64,000 nt of DNA from Lancefieldella sp. Marseille-Q7238 (GTDB lineage: Bacteria; Actinomycetota; Coriobacteriia; Coriobacteriales; Atopobiaceae): positions 748,530 to 812,529 of the forward strand of contig NZ_OX424407.1 in the NCBI RefSeq assembly GCF_949152215.1, in the 5' to 3' direction. Shown here piece by piece: positions 43,257 to 52,058 of this stretch. Within the stretch, counting starts at the first letter, position 1. Each line of letters opens with the position of its first letter. The notes under the pieces were generated by a model. It ran no database searches and had not been told where the DNA came from. It worked only from the letters and a program-made list of their open reading frames with translations. Position numbers and translations under genes: made by a program.

Positions 43257-44516
43257 ATGGTGTCGCTTGTCCTGTTGTTCGTGGTGACGCTGTCCGTAAT
43301 CCTGTTTGCCAGTTCTCAGGAAATCAGACAGAAAAACATGGACATGCTCAACCGTTATGCCGATCAGTATTCAATGCAGCAGAAATCGGAGACTACTGGG
43401 CAGTCTCGCGCTGGCAGCAAACCGGAGAACCAAACAGGAAATCAACCAAACAACCAACCGCAAAACAAGCCAGAGAATCAGCCTCCGGAAAACAAGCCAG
43501 ACTACGAACTTTCCACGTTCTACTCTGTTACCTTTTCATCTAACGGAAACGTTCTCTCCGTTTACGATGGAGAAAAAACAATCTACTCAAATGATGAGCT
43601 GACAACGCTTGCACGACAAATTTTGGACGAAGGTCACCCTTCCGGAAGAAAAGACAATCTCTCTTATGTGACACGTCAGAAAGACGGCTATACCCTTGTA
43701 GCATTTATGGACAACACGGTATCGGAAGGAGGCCTCAGAACGATGATGCACAATGTTCTCATCGTAGGAGGGGCTTCCATTGTTGTACTGTTTTTCATTT
43801 CCGTGTTCCTGGCAGGACGAATCATCCGCCCTCTGGAAGAAAACGATACGAAGCAAAAACAGTTTATCTCAAATGCGAGCCATGAGCTCAAGACCCCAAT
43901 TTCAGTAATTGGTGTTAACGCAGAAATATTGTCCCGGGAACTTGGCAAAAACGAATGGCTCTCTAATATCCAGTATGAGAATAATCGCATGGGCGAGCTG
44001 GTCGAGCAACTCCTTGAGCTGTCGAGCGCAGAAAATAAAGAAATGTCCATGGAAGAACTTGACTTCTCCCATGTTGTTACAGGAGAGGTTCTCGCCTTTG
44101 AAACACTTGCGTTTGAGAGAGGGAAAACACTTCAGAGCACTATTGAAGAGGAAATCACTCTTACCGGCAATCAGAATCAGCTTACGCAGGTTGTGGCCGT
44201 ATTGTTGGACAATGCCATAAGACACACAACGGGAAATCAGATTGACCTGATCCTGCAGAAGCGAGCACATAACGCCGTTCTCAGCGTTACCAATGACGGT
44301 GAAGAGATTCCACCTGAAAAACTGGAGCATCTCTTTGACCGTTTTTATCGCGTTGATGAAGTACGAAATAGTGAGGATCATCACTATGGACTGGGCCTCT
44401 CAATTGCAAAAGCAATTGTCGAGAAGCACGGTGGAAGCATCGAAGTTTCCTGCTCTGGAGGCAAGGTAACCTTTACCGTTTTGCTTCCAATCAAGCTTGT
44501 AAAGCATCATTTTTAA
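43257..44516 (+). CDS. Sensor histidine kinase
   Basis: A 419-residue membrane kinase. A first helix (VSLVLLFVVTLSVILFA) leads to an extracellular part with a Pro/Asn/Gln-rich repeat (QPNNQPQNKPENQPPENKPD), then a second helix near residue 175. The dimerisation box is FISNASHELKTPISVIG; the ATPase has LLDNAIRHT and GLGLSIAKAI. ATG 43257 has no ribosome site and starts at the edge of the first helix. The frame is open back to a CTG at 43218 that follows GAGGGAAC and overlaps the regulator gene, so the real start may be there. Confidence 0.93.
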   Translation: MVSLVLLFVVTLSVILFASSQEIRQKNMDMLNRYADQYSMQQKSETTGQSRAGSKPENQTGNQPNNQPQNKPENQPPENKPDYELSTFYSVTFSSNGNVLSVYDGEKTIYSNDELTTLARQILDEGHPSGRKDNLSYVTRQKDGYTLVAFMDNTVSEGGLRTMMHNVLIVGGASIVVLFFISVFLAGRIIRPLEENDTKQKQFISNASHELKTPISVIGVNAEILSRELGKNEWLSNIQYENNRMGELVEQLLELSSAENKEMSMEELDFSHVVTGEVLAFETLAFERGKTLQSTIEEEITLTGNQNQLTQVVAVLLDNAIRHTTGNQIDLILQKRAHNAVLSVTNDGEEIPPEKLEHLFDRFYRVDEVRNSEDHHYGLGLSIAKAIVEKHGGSIEVSCSGGKVTFTVLLPIKLVKHHF

Positions 44517-44637
44517 AAACTTTGCAAATTCAATCTTTGTTCAATCTTCGTTTTTTACTATGTCCTCGTCAGACGCAAGGAAATAACAAATTTACTTCCT
44601 TGCATACATCAAATGAGACGCAAAGGAGGCGCTCATT

Positions 44638-45975
44638 ATGAAATGGACGAGAAGAGACGTTGTGCTTGGTCTGCCTACCTTGATGGCTTTCAACCTTATC
44701 GGCTGCACGGCAAAGACCAATGCCACCACAAACGATGAAACTGCAACTACCACAGAAACTGATAAAAAGGCATCAGGTGCCACACAGATTACTGCTGCCG
44801 AAATTCTGGATGGCTATGCATTCACCAGCACTGCTGCTAATGAAAATGCAATTCTTGTAAACACGGCGGATGAGGTAACCATTAGCAATTCAACTGTCGA
44901 CAAGACCGGGAATTCCGACGGCGGAGACGACTCCAACTTCTACGGTAAAAACGCTGCAGTCCTCGTTGAGGGAGGTTCAACAACCACGCTCACAAACCTC
45001 ACCATTACTTCAGACGCAAAGGGTGCCAACGGCATCTTCAGCTACGGTGGCAACGGAGGTCACAACGGTAGTGATGGCGATGGCACCAAGGTCATCATCA
45101 AAGACTCTATCATCACGACAACCGGCGACGGCTCCGGCGGCACTATGACAACCGGTGGAGGCATCACCAATGCCTCCAATCTGACGGTTACCACCAACGG
45201 TCAATCTTCTGCGGCTATCCGTACCGACAGAGGTGGCGGAACGGTTTACGTAGACGGCGGTACTTATACTTCCAACGGTCTGGGATCGCCGGCTATCTAT
45301 TCCACGGCAGAGATTCACGTTGCTAACGCTGCGCTTGTCTCTAACCTCTCCGAGGGAATTTGTATTGAGGGTCTAAACTCCATTGAGCTCACCGATTGTG
45401 ACCTTACGGCAAACAACACCAAGTGCAACGGCAACGCAACCTTCATGGACACCATTATGATTTACCAGTCCATGTCCGGAGATGCCGCAAGTGGAAATTC
45501 AACCTTCGCTATGACCGGCGGATCGCTTACCAGTAAGAATGGCCACATGTTCCACGTTACTAACACGAACGCTGACATTGAGCTCAACGGTGTCAAGCTG
45601 ACCAACGAAGACACCGCCAACGTTCTTATCTCTGTCTGCGACGACGGTTGGAATGGCGGTAATAACAAGGCAACCTTTAACGCTAAAGCACAGGATTTGG
45701 CAGGAGCCGTTCTCGTTGGAAATAACTCTACGCTTGCTCTGAACCTTACCGAAGGATCCACGCTTGAAGGCTACGTTGACGGCAATATTGTTAACGCCGT
45801 TAATCAGACCGTTTCCGCCGAAGTTGGCACCGTTACCATAACGCTGGATGACAACAGCACTTGGACTCTGACGGCAGACAGCTACGTCACCGAGTTCACC
45901 GGCACTGCGGCAAACGTTATTACTAACGGTCACACATTGTACGTAAACGGCACGGCACTTACCGGAACTAACTAA
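44638..45975 (+). CDS. Beta-helix lipoprotein, adhesin-like
   Basis: A 445-residue exported protein. The N-terminus has a twin-arginine-like WTRRDVVLGLP and a lipobox FNLIGC. The body is repeated short strands rich in Thr, Asn and Gly (ADEVTISNSTVDKTGNS, TTLTNLTITSDAKGANGIF, LNSIELTDCDL) as in right-handed parallel beta-helices. It probably lies on the cell surface and binds or modifies a polymer. AAAGGAGG precedes the ATG. It leads a cluster with a VTC-domain protein, DUF4956 and a Cthe_2159-like protein. Confidence 0.85.
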   Translation: MKWTRRDVVLGLPTLMAFNLIGCTAKTNATTNDETATTTETDKKASGATQITAAEILDGYAFTSTAANENAILVNTADEVTISNSTVDKTGNSDGGDDSNFYGKNAAVLVEGGSTTTLTNLTITSDAKGANGIFSYGGNGGHNGSDGDGTKVIIKDSIITTTGDGSGGTMTTGGGITNASNLTVTTNGQSSAAIRTDRGGGTVYVDGGTYTSNGLGSPAIYSTAEIHVANAALVSNLSEGICIEGLNSIELTDCDLTANNTKCNGNATFMDTIMIYQSMSGDAASGNSTFAMTGGSLTSKNGHMFHVTNTNADIELNGVKLTNEDTANVLISVCDDGWNGGNNKATFNAKAQDLAGAVLVGNNSTLALNLTEGSTLEGYVDGNIVNAVNQTVSAEVGTVTITLDDNSTWTLTADSYVTEFTGTAANVITNGHTLYVNGTALTGTN

Positions 45976-46111
45976 GGGAGCACACAAGATGAAAGAAACG
46001 TCGAGAAGATCAGACAAATAGACAGGCTCTTTTCAAATGAGTTTCTCGATTCAATGTTTCTTCAATCTTCCTCCCTTACGATGTGTTCCACAAACGTAAG
46101 GGAGGTATTGT

Positions 46112-46789
46112 ATGGCAGGCGATTTTAGACATGAATGGAAACATGTCATCAACTACGCGGATCTTTTAACACTGCGACATCGGCTCGGAGCCGTCATGGA
46201 GCGCGATCCTCACACCATTGACGGAAAGTACCACATTCGTAGTTTGTACTTTGACAATCCAGATGACAAAGCACTTCGCGAGAAAATCGACGGAGTGAAC
46301 ATCAGAGAGAAGTTCCGTATCCGTTTGTATAACTGGGACACCTCACTGATTAAGTTAGAGAAAAAGAGTAAGAGAAACGGTCTCGGAACTAAGCACTCGG
46401 CCAATCTAACGGCAGAAGAGGCACAAAAGATTGTAGATGGAAGCCTGGATTGGATGATGACTTCAGATCAGGCGCTGGTACAAGAACTGTATTGCAAGAT
46501 GCGCTACCAGAGACTAGAGCCCAAGACCATTGTTGATTACACCAGGGAGCCGTTTATTTTCAAGCCAGGAAATGTCCGCGTCACACTTGATTACGACATT
46601 CGCACTGGTCAGGAGCGCACCGATTTTCTCGACCCTGAGGTAGTAACTATTCCTGCGGGAGATGCACCCATGTTGGTTGAAGTGAAGTGGGACGAGTTTC
46701 TCCCCACCATTATCAGAGACGCGGTTACCCTTCCAAATCGCCGCATTGGAGCGTTTTCTAAGTACGCGCAATGTCGCGTTTACGGTTAG
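46112..46789 (+). CDS. VTC-domain (polyphosphate polymerase-like) protein
   Basis: A 225-residue protein of the VTC/CYTH-like tunnel fold. The basic and acidic tunnel residues are seen in FRHEWKHVINYAD, YHIRSLYFDNPDD, EKFRIRLYN, LIKLEKKSKRNGLGTKHS, and VDYTREPFIF with VRVTLDYDIRTG. In yeast Vtc4 this domain makes polyphosphate from ATP. The bacterial paralogues next to DUF4956 are thought to act similarly, but their product is not established. AGGGAGG precedes the ATG. It is 16 bases before the DUF4956 gene. Confidence 0.9.
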   Translation: MAGDFRHEWKHVINYADLLTLRHRLGAVMERDPHTIDGKYHIRSLYFDNPDDKALREKIDGVNIREKFRIRLYNWDTSLIKLEKKSKRNGLGTKHSANLTAEEAQKIVDGSLDWMMTSDQALVQELYCKMRYQRLEPKTIVDYTREPFIFKPGNVRVTLDYDIRTGQERTDFLDPEVVTIPAGDAPMLVEVKWDEFLPTIIRDAVTLPNRRIGAFSKYAQCRVYG

Positions 46790-46805
46790 ATGAAAGGAGT
46801 TTGAG

Positions 46806-47477
46806 ATGACTTTCGCAGATATTTTCAAGTCCAGTTTTCTTCAGAACGTTACCAGTGTCAGTATTTTAGACATGGTACTTGCACTGGTACTTGCATTTGG
46901 CGTTGGCCTGTTTATTTTCTTTGTGTATAAGAAGACCTACGCAGGAGTTATGTATTCGTCCTCTTTTGGTGTCACCTTAGTTGCTCTGACGATGATCACT
47001 ACCCTTGTCATCCTAGCCGTTACCAGCAACATTGTGCTGTCCCTTGGTATGGTTGGCGCGCTGTCCATTGTCAGGTTCCGTACAGCAATTAAGGAGCCAA
47101 TGGACATTGCATTTCTGTTTTGGTCCATCGCGGTAGGTATTGTTTTAGCCGCTGGTCTTATTCCTTTGGCAGTTTTTGGCACGGTTATTATCGGCATCAT
47201 TTTGCTGGTATTTGCTAACCAGAAGGACAACACCAATCCATACATTGTTGTTCTTGCTCTTGACGGCAACGACGCCGAGAAAGCAGCAACAGAGTTTTTG
47301 GCACAGAACACTAAGAAATGCGTTGTAAAGAGTAAAACCGCTCGTAAGGATGACGTAGAGGTCAACCTAGAGGTACGCCTCAATAACGACAACACCGATT
47401 TCATCAATACTCTGGCTTCCATGCCTGGCGTTCAGAATGCGGTTCTTGTCAGCTATAACGGAGACTATATGGGTTAA
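46806..47477 (+). CDS. DUF4956 membrane protein
   Basis: A 223-residue protein with three or four helices. LSLGMVGALSIVRFRTAIKEPMDIAFLFWSIAVGI is the family hallmark. A cytoplasmic C-terminal domain of about 75 residues (EVRLNNDNTDFINTLASMPGVQNAVLVSYNGDYMG) has a ferredoxin-like look. The family almost always sits beside a VTC-domain protein, as here, and probably forms the membrane part of the polymer system. AAAGGAG precedes the ATG. Confidence 0.9.
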   Translation: MTFADIFKSSFLQNVTSVSILDMVLALVLAFGVGLFIFFVYKKTYAGVMYSSSFGVTLVALTMITTLVILAVTSNIVLSLGMVGALSIVRFRTAIKEPMDIAFLFWSIAVGIVLAAGLIPLAVFGTVIIGIILLVFANQKDNTNPYIVVLALDGNDAEKAATEFLAQNTKKCVVKSKTARKDDVEVNLEVRLNNDNTDFINTLASMPGVQNAVLVSYNGDYMG

Positions 47478-47489
47478 GGAGGAAACGAC

Positions 47490-49328
47490 GTGTTCACGGA
47501 TAAAAATATCAACAAGATTTGTATGGTCGTTCTCGTGTTCACGCTTCTTCTGACTGTTGCCTTTATAAACGGCAAGGAGCTAGGAATTACCTCCATAGAA
47601 GATCAGGATGCGGAAAATTACACCGCAAACGCTTACTTTACGGACAATGATCAAGACGGAGATTGGGCGGACAACGCTTATACCACCCATATCACACTTA
47701 ACGGCACAGATGGAACTATAAGCGGTAACGGTGCTTATTTCCAGGATGGCAATCTGGTGATTGCAAACGGTGGCTGGTATGAGATAGCGGGCACCCTTGA
47801 TAACGGCAGTATTATTGTTAAGGCAGAGAATTCTTCCAAGGTTTGGATTCGCCTTAACGGAGTTTCCGTTACCTGCACCGACGACGCCTGTCTCAGAATT
47901 GATCAGGCCGAGAAGGTCTTTCTCTCTCTTGCAGAGGGTACGGATAATACCTTTACCAGCGGTGATACGTACTCCGAGGAGGCGCTGGCTGACAATACCG
48001 GCGGTACAATTTATGCACACGACGATCTAACCATCAACGGTACGGGCAACCTTACTATTACTGCTGGTTACAAGCACGGTATTGATGCTAATGATTCCCT
48101 TGTTATCACAGGCGGAAACATTACCATCACAGCACCTCAAGATGGTATTCACGTCAACGATGGCTTCAGCTTTACGTCGGCTCACCTCACCATTGATGCC
48201 GGCGATGACGGTATCCATAGCGATACATTCATCTATACAGAGAGTGGAACCATATTGGTCAACTCCTGCTACGAGGGACTTGAAGCAAAGACTATCGATA
48301 TCGCAGGCGGCAACATCACCATTTATCCAACTGATGATGGCATTAATGCCAATGGCGATACCACTACAAACGGTGGTATGGGTGGTGGACCTGGCGGCGG
48401 CAACGGCGACCAGGGAGACCAAGATGACAGCGGCGAAAAGAACGACACGACCGAGACTACTGAAGAGAAGGAGACATATATTCACATTTCCGGCGGAACG
48501 GTAACCATTATCAATACAACCGGTAATGATGCGGACGGACTGGATTCCAACGGAAGCATTTACATTAACGGCGGAACGATTCTTATCAGCCTTCCGGGCG
48601 GAAATACCAATAACGCTATTGACTACGGTAGCGAAAATAACGGTAAAGCCATTGTTACAGGTGGTACGGTAATTGGTTTTGGTGGATCTGGTATGGCTGA
48701 GGAATTCAGCTCTGATTCTACTCAAGTGGCAGTTCTGTATAACTTGGACGAAACCGTAGAAGCGGGAACTACTTTCCGTGTTCTTGATCAAGATGGTACA
48801 GAAATTTTAGCCTACACGCCAACCACCACCTATTCTTCCATCGCATTCAGCTCCCCACAGTTAGCTGTTGGAAAAACGTACACCATAGAGTACGGCGATA
48901 CAACTGCTGAGCTTACTATTGAAAGCACCGCACAGGCCGTTGGCACAAGCGGCGGTATGGGCGGGGGTCCCGGACAAGGACAAGGTGGAGGATCTGGTCA
49001 GGGCAGTGTCTCTGACCAGGGTGGCGGTCCCGGACAGAATGGCGATCTACCAAGCCAAGGCAGTAATTCAAGCCAAAGTGAAAATACCGAGGGCGGCAAC
49101 CAGCAGAGAGAGCCAGGAGGAACACCTCCACAGCAAAATGGTGGAAACGGTGGTCCAAATGGTCAAGAGGCGGAGAAGAACGCTGAAACCGATAAGACCA
49201 ACACCACGACATCTGACAACTTTATTTCTCTTGATGAGATTGACGAGACTGTCTGGAAGCTGTTAGGCGGATCAATACTTGTGCTGATACCTGCAATTGT
49301 CTTTGCAATGAAGTATAAAAAGAGCTGA
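47490..49328 (+). CDS. Cthe_2159-like surface protein (carbohydrate-binding beta-helix)
   Basis: A 612-residue protein anchored at both ends: an N-terminal helix (ICMVVLVFTLLLTVAFI) and a C-terminal helix (LLGGSILVLIPAIVFAM) before KYKKS. Between are beta-helix turns of the Cthe_2159 type: VWIRLNGVSVTCTDDACL, VFLSLAEGTDNTF, DDLTINGTGNLTITAGYKHGI, and repeated DDGIHS or DDGINA turns. The Gly/Gln/Pro-rich stretch before the last helix should span the wall. The founding protein binds pectin or cellulose-like sugars. Starts at GTG with AAGGAGG. Confidence 0.88.
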   Translation: MFTDKNINKICMVVLVFTLLLTVAFINGKELGITSIEDQDAENYTANAYFTDNDQDGDWADNAYTTHITLNGTDGTISGNGAYFQDGNLVIANGGWYEIAGTLDNGSIIVKAENSSKVWIRLNGVSVTCTDDACLRIDQAEKVFLSLAEGTDNTFTSGDTYSEEALADNTGGTIYAHDDLTINGTGNLTITAGYKHGIDANDSLVITGGNITITAPQDGIHVNDGFSFTSAHLTIDAGDDGIHSDTFIYTESGTILVNSCYEGLEAKTIDIAGGNITIYPTDDGINANGDTTTNGGMGGGPGGGNGDQGDQDDSGEKNDTTETTEEKETYIHISGGTVTIINTTGNDADGLDSNGSIYINGGTILISLPGGNTNNAIDYGSENNGKAIVTGGTVIGFGGSGMAEEFSSDSTQVAVLYNLDETVEAGTTFRVLDQDGTEILAYTPTTTYSSIAFSSPQLAVGKTYTIEYGDTTAELTIESTAQAVGTSGGMGGGPGQGQGGGSGQGSVSDQGGGPGQNGDLPSQGSNSSQSENTEGGNQQREPGGTPPQQNGGNGGPNGQEAEKNAETDKTNTTTSDNFISLDEIDETVWKLLGGSILVLIPAIVFAMKYKKS

Positions 49329-49333
49329 CTCTA

Positions 49334-49365
49334 GCGGTGGCGGTTGAGTCTTTGCCCGCCACCGC
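49334..49365 (+). terminator. Stem-loop after the polymer cluster
   Basis: A perfect 10-base-pair GC-rich stem (49334-49343 with 49356-49365) with a 12-base loop, 5 bases after the stop. No T-tract follows. Confidence 0.65.
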
Positions 49366-49516
49366 CCCTCGCTATCGCTCGCATCTGAAATAGCATATTA
49401 TTGTTATCAAGAGTTTTTCATTTGCACATATGTTTTGTGTATACAACTTATGGTGTCGCTGATTGATGATGTGTTACAACTTGCTCTGCGAGACACCCAA
49501 GGAGAGAGGAACTATC

Positions 49517-49927
49517 ATGGCATGCTTTCTTGTCAGCGGTGGAGAAGCCATCGTAGTCACAGCCATTCGCGCTAAAGTCAGGAAGAAGGAAGAGCAAGAA
49601 GGCATCATCGATGCCAAAGGCAACCAGCTGACAGATCCTTCTCAACATGGGATCTGCTGGACACGCAAATTGAGCTGGCTCATGAACATGCTTTGGGGCG
49701 GCGTTTTGCTTCTCTGCATTGAGCACATGTGGCACGGCGAGGTTGTACCATTTCCTCCCTTCCTCACGGCTATGAATACGCCGGAAGAAATACCGGCCAT
49801 GCTTGGCGAAATGGCAACGGTTGGTGTGAGTATGGCCATTCTCGTCACCGCTATCTGGTTCGTAACCACACTTGTTGCTGACTATACGGTTAAGCACACA
49901 ACGCTTCTTGCGGTTCAGGAGGCATAA
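49517..49927 (+). CDS. Small membrane protein of unknown function
   Basis: A 136-residue protein with three helices. It opens MACFLVSGGEAIVVTAI and holds a conserved-looking KLSWLMNMLWGGVLLLCIEHMWHGEVVPFPPFLTA loop and a last helix VSMAILVTAIWFVTTLVA. I do not know the family; it recurs in my memory only as a partner of the next gene. ATG 49517 has AGAGGAAC; the frame upstream lacks support. It is two bases from the next gene. Confidence 0.75.
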   Translation: MACFLVSGGEAIVVTAIRAKVRKKEEQEGIIDAKGNQLTDPSQHGICWTRKLSWLMNMLWGGVLLLCIEHMWHGEVVPFPPFLTAMNTPEEIPAMLGEMATVGVSMAILVTAIWFVTTLVADYTVKHTTLLAVQEA

Positions 49928-49929
49928 CC

Positions 49930-50244
49930 ATGACCTTAGCTATTACACTTGCATGCGCGACTATCGCTACGGTGCTTTGGTACGCAAAGGCGCCCGACAA
50001 CTCCATGAGGTTTGGTGTACTTGCCCTTATGTATTGGGGTGCCGTGCTTATGTGGCTTGTCGATGGTATCTATCGCCTATTGGATGGAGAGCCGTTCATT
50101 GAGATAGCTGATACTGCAGTTATGTTCGATGATGCAATGCTTGGACTTCTTGTTGCTATCGTAGGCCTTGCCACCTGGACTGTGTACCTTGTCATCACAG
50201 ATCCCAAGCGTGTTCTGAGAAAAACAATAGCGCATGTATCATAA
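49930..50244 (+). CDS. Small membrane protein of unknown function (partner of the previous gene)
   Basis: A 104-residue protein with three helices. Acidic residues lie between helices (WLVDGIYRLLDGEPFIEIADTAVMFDDAML), perhaps in a charged channel. It starts two bases after the previous stop with AGGAGGC as ribosome site, and its end overlaps the CPBP gene by 11 bases. The three genes look like one transcript. Confidence 0.75.
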   Translation: MTLAITLACATIATVLWYAKAPDNSMRFGVLALMYWGAVLMWLVDGIYRLLDGEPFIEIADTAVMFDDAMLGLLVAIVGLATWTVYLVITDPKRVLRKTIAHVS

Positions 50245-50839
50245 ACAGTTCAAAAACGGGATTGCTTTTGCGATATTGATTTGGTTGCTGGACATGCTCT
50301 GCCTATACCTTATGGGCAGATTTTTGGACAATGATTATGTGTATTGGGGTCTGAGAATCATTCCCGTCGCTGCAGCGGTTCTTGCCGCTTATGTGCAAAA
50401 TCATGATTTGAGAAGCCTTGGGTTCTACCCCGACCATCTAAAACACGATGGAATCGTTATGCTTTGTCTACTCGTCATCGAACTGCTGGTTGGAGTATAT
50501 CTATACCATATGCCTTGGGAATACGCAGTTGGTGGCTGGTTGTATTTTATTTTTTGGGTTGTATTGCAGGAAGAACTTGTTTATAGAGGCTTCATTCAAT
50601 CTCATCTGTTTTCATCACACATCAGTAGAAAAGCCAGCTATCTGATTGGCGCAGCAATGTTTTCTGTGTCGCACATCCCCTTTCAGATGCAGATCAGACC
50701 GTGGACAGGTTTGTTTACGGTTCAGCTGTGTATTGCATTTCTCTCACACCTCTTATATTGCTGGATTATCGAGAAGCGCGGTACTATCTGCATCCCATTG
50801 GCACTTCATGTAGCAGGGGATTTTCTAGAAATTATTTAA
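50234..50839 (+). CDS. CPBP-family intramembrane metalloprotease
   Basis: A 201-residue membrane protein of the CAAX protease/bacteriocin-processing group. The metal and catalytic motifs are QEELVYRGF (EExxxR), SVSHIPF and LALHVAGDF in late helices. Such proteins cut membrane peptides or give immunity to bacteriocins. It overlaps the small membrane-protein gene before it. A dead AraC-like tail follows. Confidence 0.88.
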   Translation: MYHKQFKNGIAFAILIWLLDMLCLYLMGRFLDNDYVYWGLRIIPVAAAVLAAYVQNHDLRSLGFYPDHLKHDGIVMLCLLVIELLVGVYLYHMPWEYAVGGWLYFIFWVVLQEELVYRGFIQSHLFSSHISRKASYLIGAAMFSVSHIPFQMQIRPWTGLFTVQLCIAFLSHLLYCWIIEKRGTICIPLALHVAGDFLEII

Positions 50840-50904
50840 TTTTACCGCACCGTGAACGGCACAACAGGGATACCAAGGTACTATTCGATTTTCTTCGCGG
50901 CGAT

Positions 50905-50962
50905 ACACGGTTATTTCGAAAAAGCATACGGCATGACGCCCTCAGAGTTCCGAAAGCAATAA
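50905..50962 (+). pseudogene. AraC-family C-terminal remnant
   Basis: A short frame ends in HGYFEKAYGMTPSEFRKQ and TAA. This is the closing part of an AraC/XylS DNA-binding domain (family pattern FKKxYGMTPSEYR). Nothing upstream continues the domain. It is a 3' scrap of a lost regulator gene. Confidence 0.65.
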
Positions 50963-50972
50963 TGATCGCTCA

Positions 50973-51902
50973 CTATTCAGACTTAGGAGGAATGTTTAAA
51001 TCAAGCTCTGTCTTCTGCTTTTGCTCCGTCACAGTACCGTCCTTTGCGCTGTTATAAGCAGTAGTCAAAATGGCTTTTGGATTAGAAATTCCTACAAGAG
51101 ATCCTGGGGTTTTTGAAACATTAGGTATAAAGAAATAGAATTTCTCGCCAGGCTCCACAAACGTATTGCCACTGGCATTGAGAGGTCCCGTTATGTCGCC
51201 AAGCCAAAATTCTGTATAGAGAACATCTGAATACTTATTGACAATCTCAAAAACGTAACCCTCTTGAGAAGTTCCTGGAACCTGAGCGATGGCGTACAAG
51301 CTCATGTGTAACTTTTCGGTATCAATAAGAGTCTTATTAACTTCTCGGGTTACTTCGAACTTCTTTTCTTTTAAGTCATTAAACGTAGAAGTATGAGGAA
51401 TGGTGCCTTTGTTGGTCAGCTGATCAAAAGGTTCATAAGCAACACTTGAGTAGTCTCCTGCAGTTTTTGAAACTTGCTTAAGCTCGGCATCCGTTTCATC
51501 CGAACCCTTAAGTCTTAACCTGCCTGTACTTGTATCAATGCTACCTGTAAAAGTACCTGCAGTTCCTTCAAGGTTCACGGTAATTTTTCCATCACCGTCA
51601 GCAGTCCAAGTAAATGGTTTCTGTACTCCAAAGCGGATAAACGTACCGGTGCCATCTTCGGCAAAATTAAAAGCATATATTGCTTGGAACTGTTCGCTGA
51701 TCTTGGAGTATCCCTCCTCGGTCATGGTGCCTTGTTTGGGATCGTAAATATCGTATGCTTCCCAAACGCCTGCAATCTGTCCGGCTGAACTCTTGTTTTC
51801 AGGAGTGGTTCCCTTGTTTTCTGAAGAACACGCGGCAAGTACTCCTGTTACAGAAAGTACCAACGCAAGTACGCACGCTAACAGCATTTGACGCTTTTTC
51901 AT
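50973..51902 (-). CDS. Lipoprotein of unknown function (paralogue of 41461-42411)
   Basis: A 309-residue lipoprotein with lipobox VLAAC. It shares with its paralogue IAGVWEAYDIYDPKQG, FAEDGTGTFIRFGVQKPFTW, a GTFTGSIDTSTGRL-like strand pair, AGDYSSVAYEPFD and a matching second domain. GAAAGGATG precedes ATG 51902. The upstream 90 bases also match, with an AT-rich block around TTGACT. The two genes point toward each other across 10 kb. Confidence 0.85.
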   Translation of the reverse strand: MKKRQMLLACVLALVLSVTGVLAACSSENKGTTPENKSSAGQIAGVWEAYDIYDPKQGTMTEEGYSKISEQFQAIYAFNFAEDGTGTFIRFGVQKPFTWTADGDGKITVNLEGTAGTFTGSIDTSTGRLRLKGSDETDAELKQVSKTAGDYSSVAYEPFDQLTNKGTIPHTSTFNDLKEKKFEVTREVNKTLIDTEKLHMSLYAIAQVPGTSQEGYVFEIVNKYSDVLYTEFWLGDITGPLNASGNTFVEPGEKFYFFIPNVSKTPGSLVGISNPKAILTTAYNSAKDGTVTEQKQKTELDLNIPPKSE

Positions 51903-52058
51903 GGGACATCCTTTCAGGGGTGCAGTGTCAAAGCAAAATAAGTTTTTAATAGTCAATATGATACAACAAATCCAATAAATTAGAAAATTTTAGGTTCTTC
52001 ATATCTCCGTTCATATCTCCGCGAAATATGTTGCGGCATACGACAACACGCTAATTCA

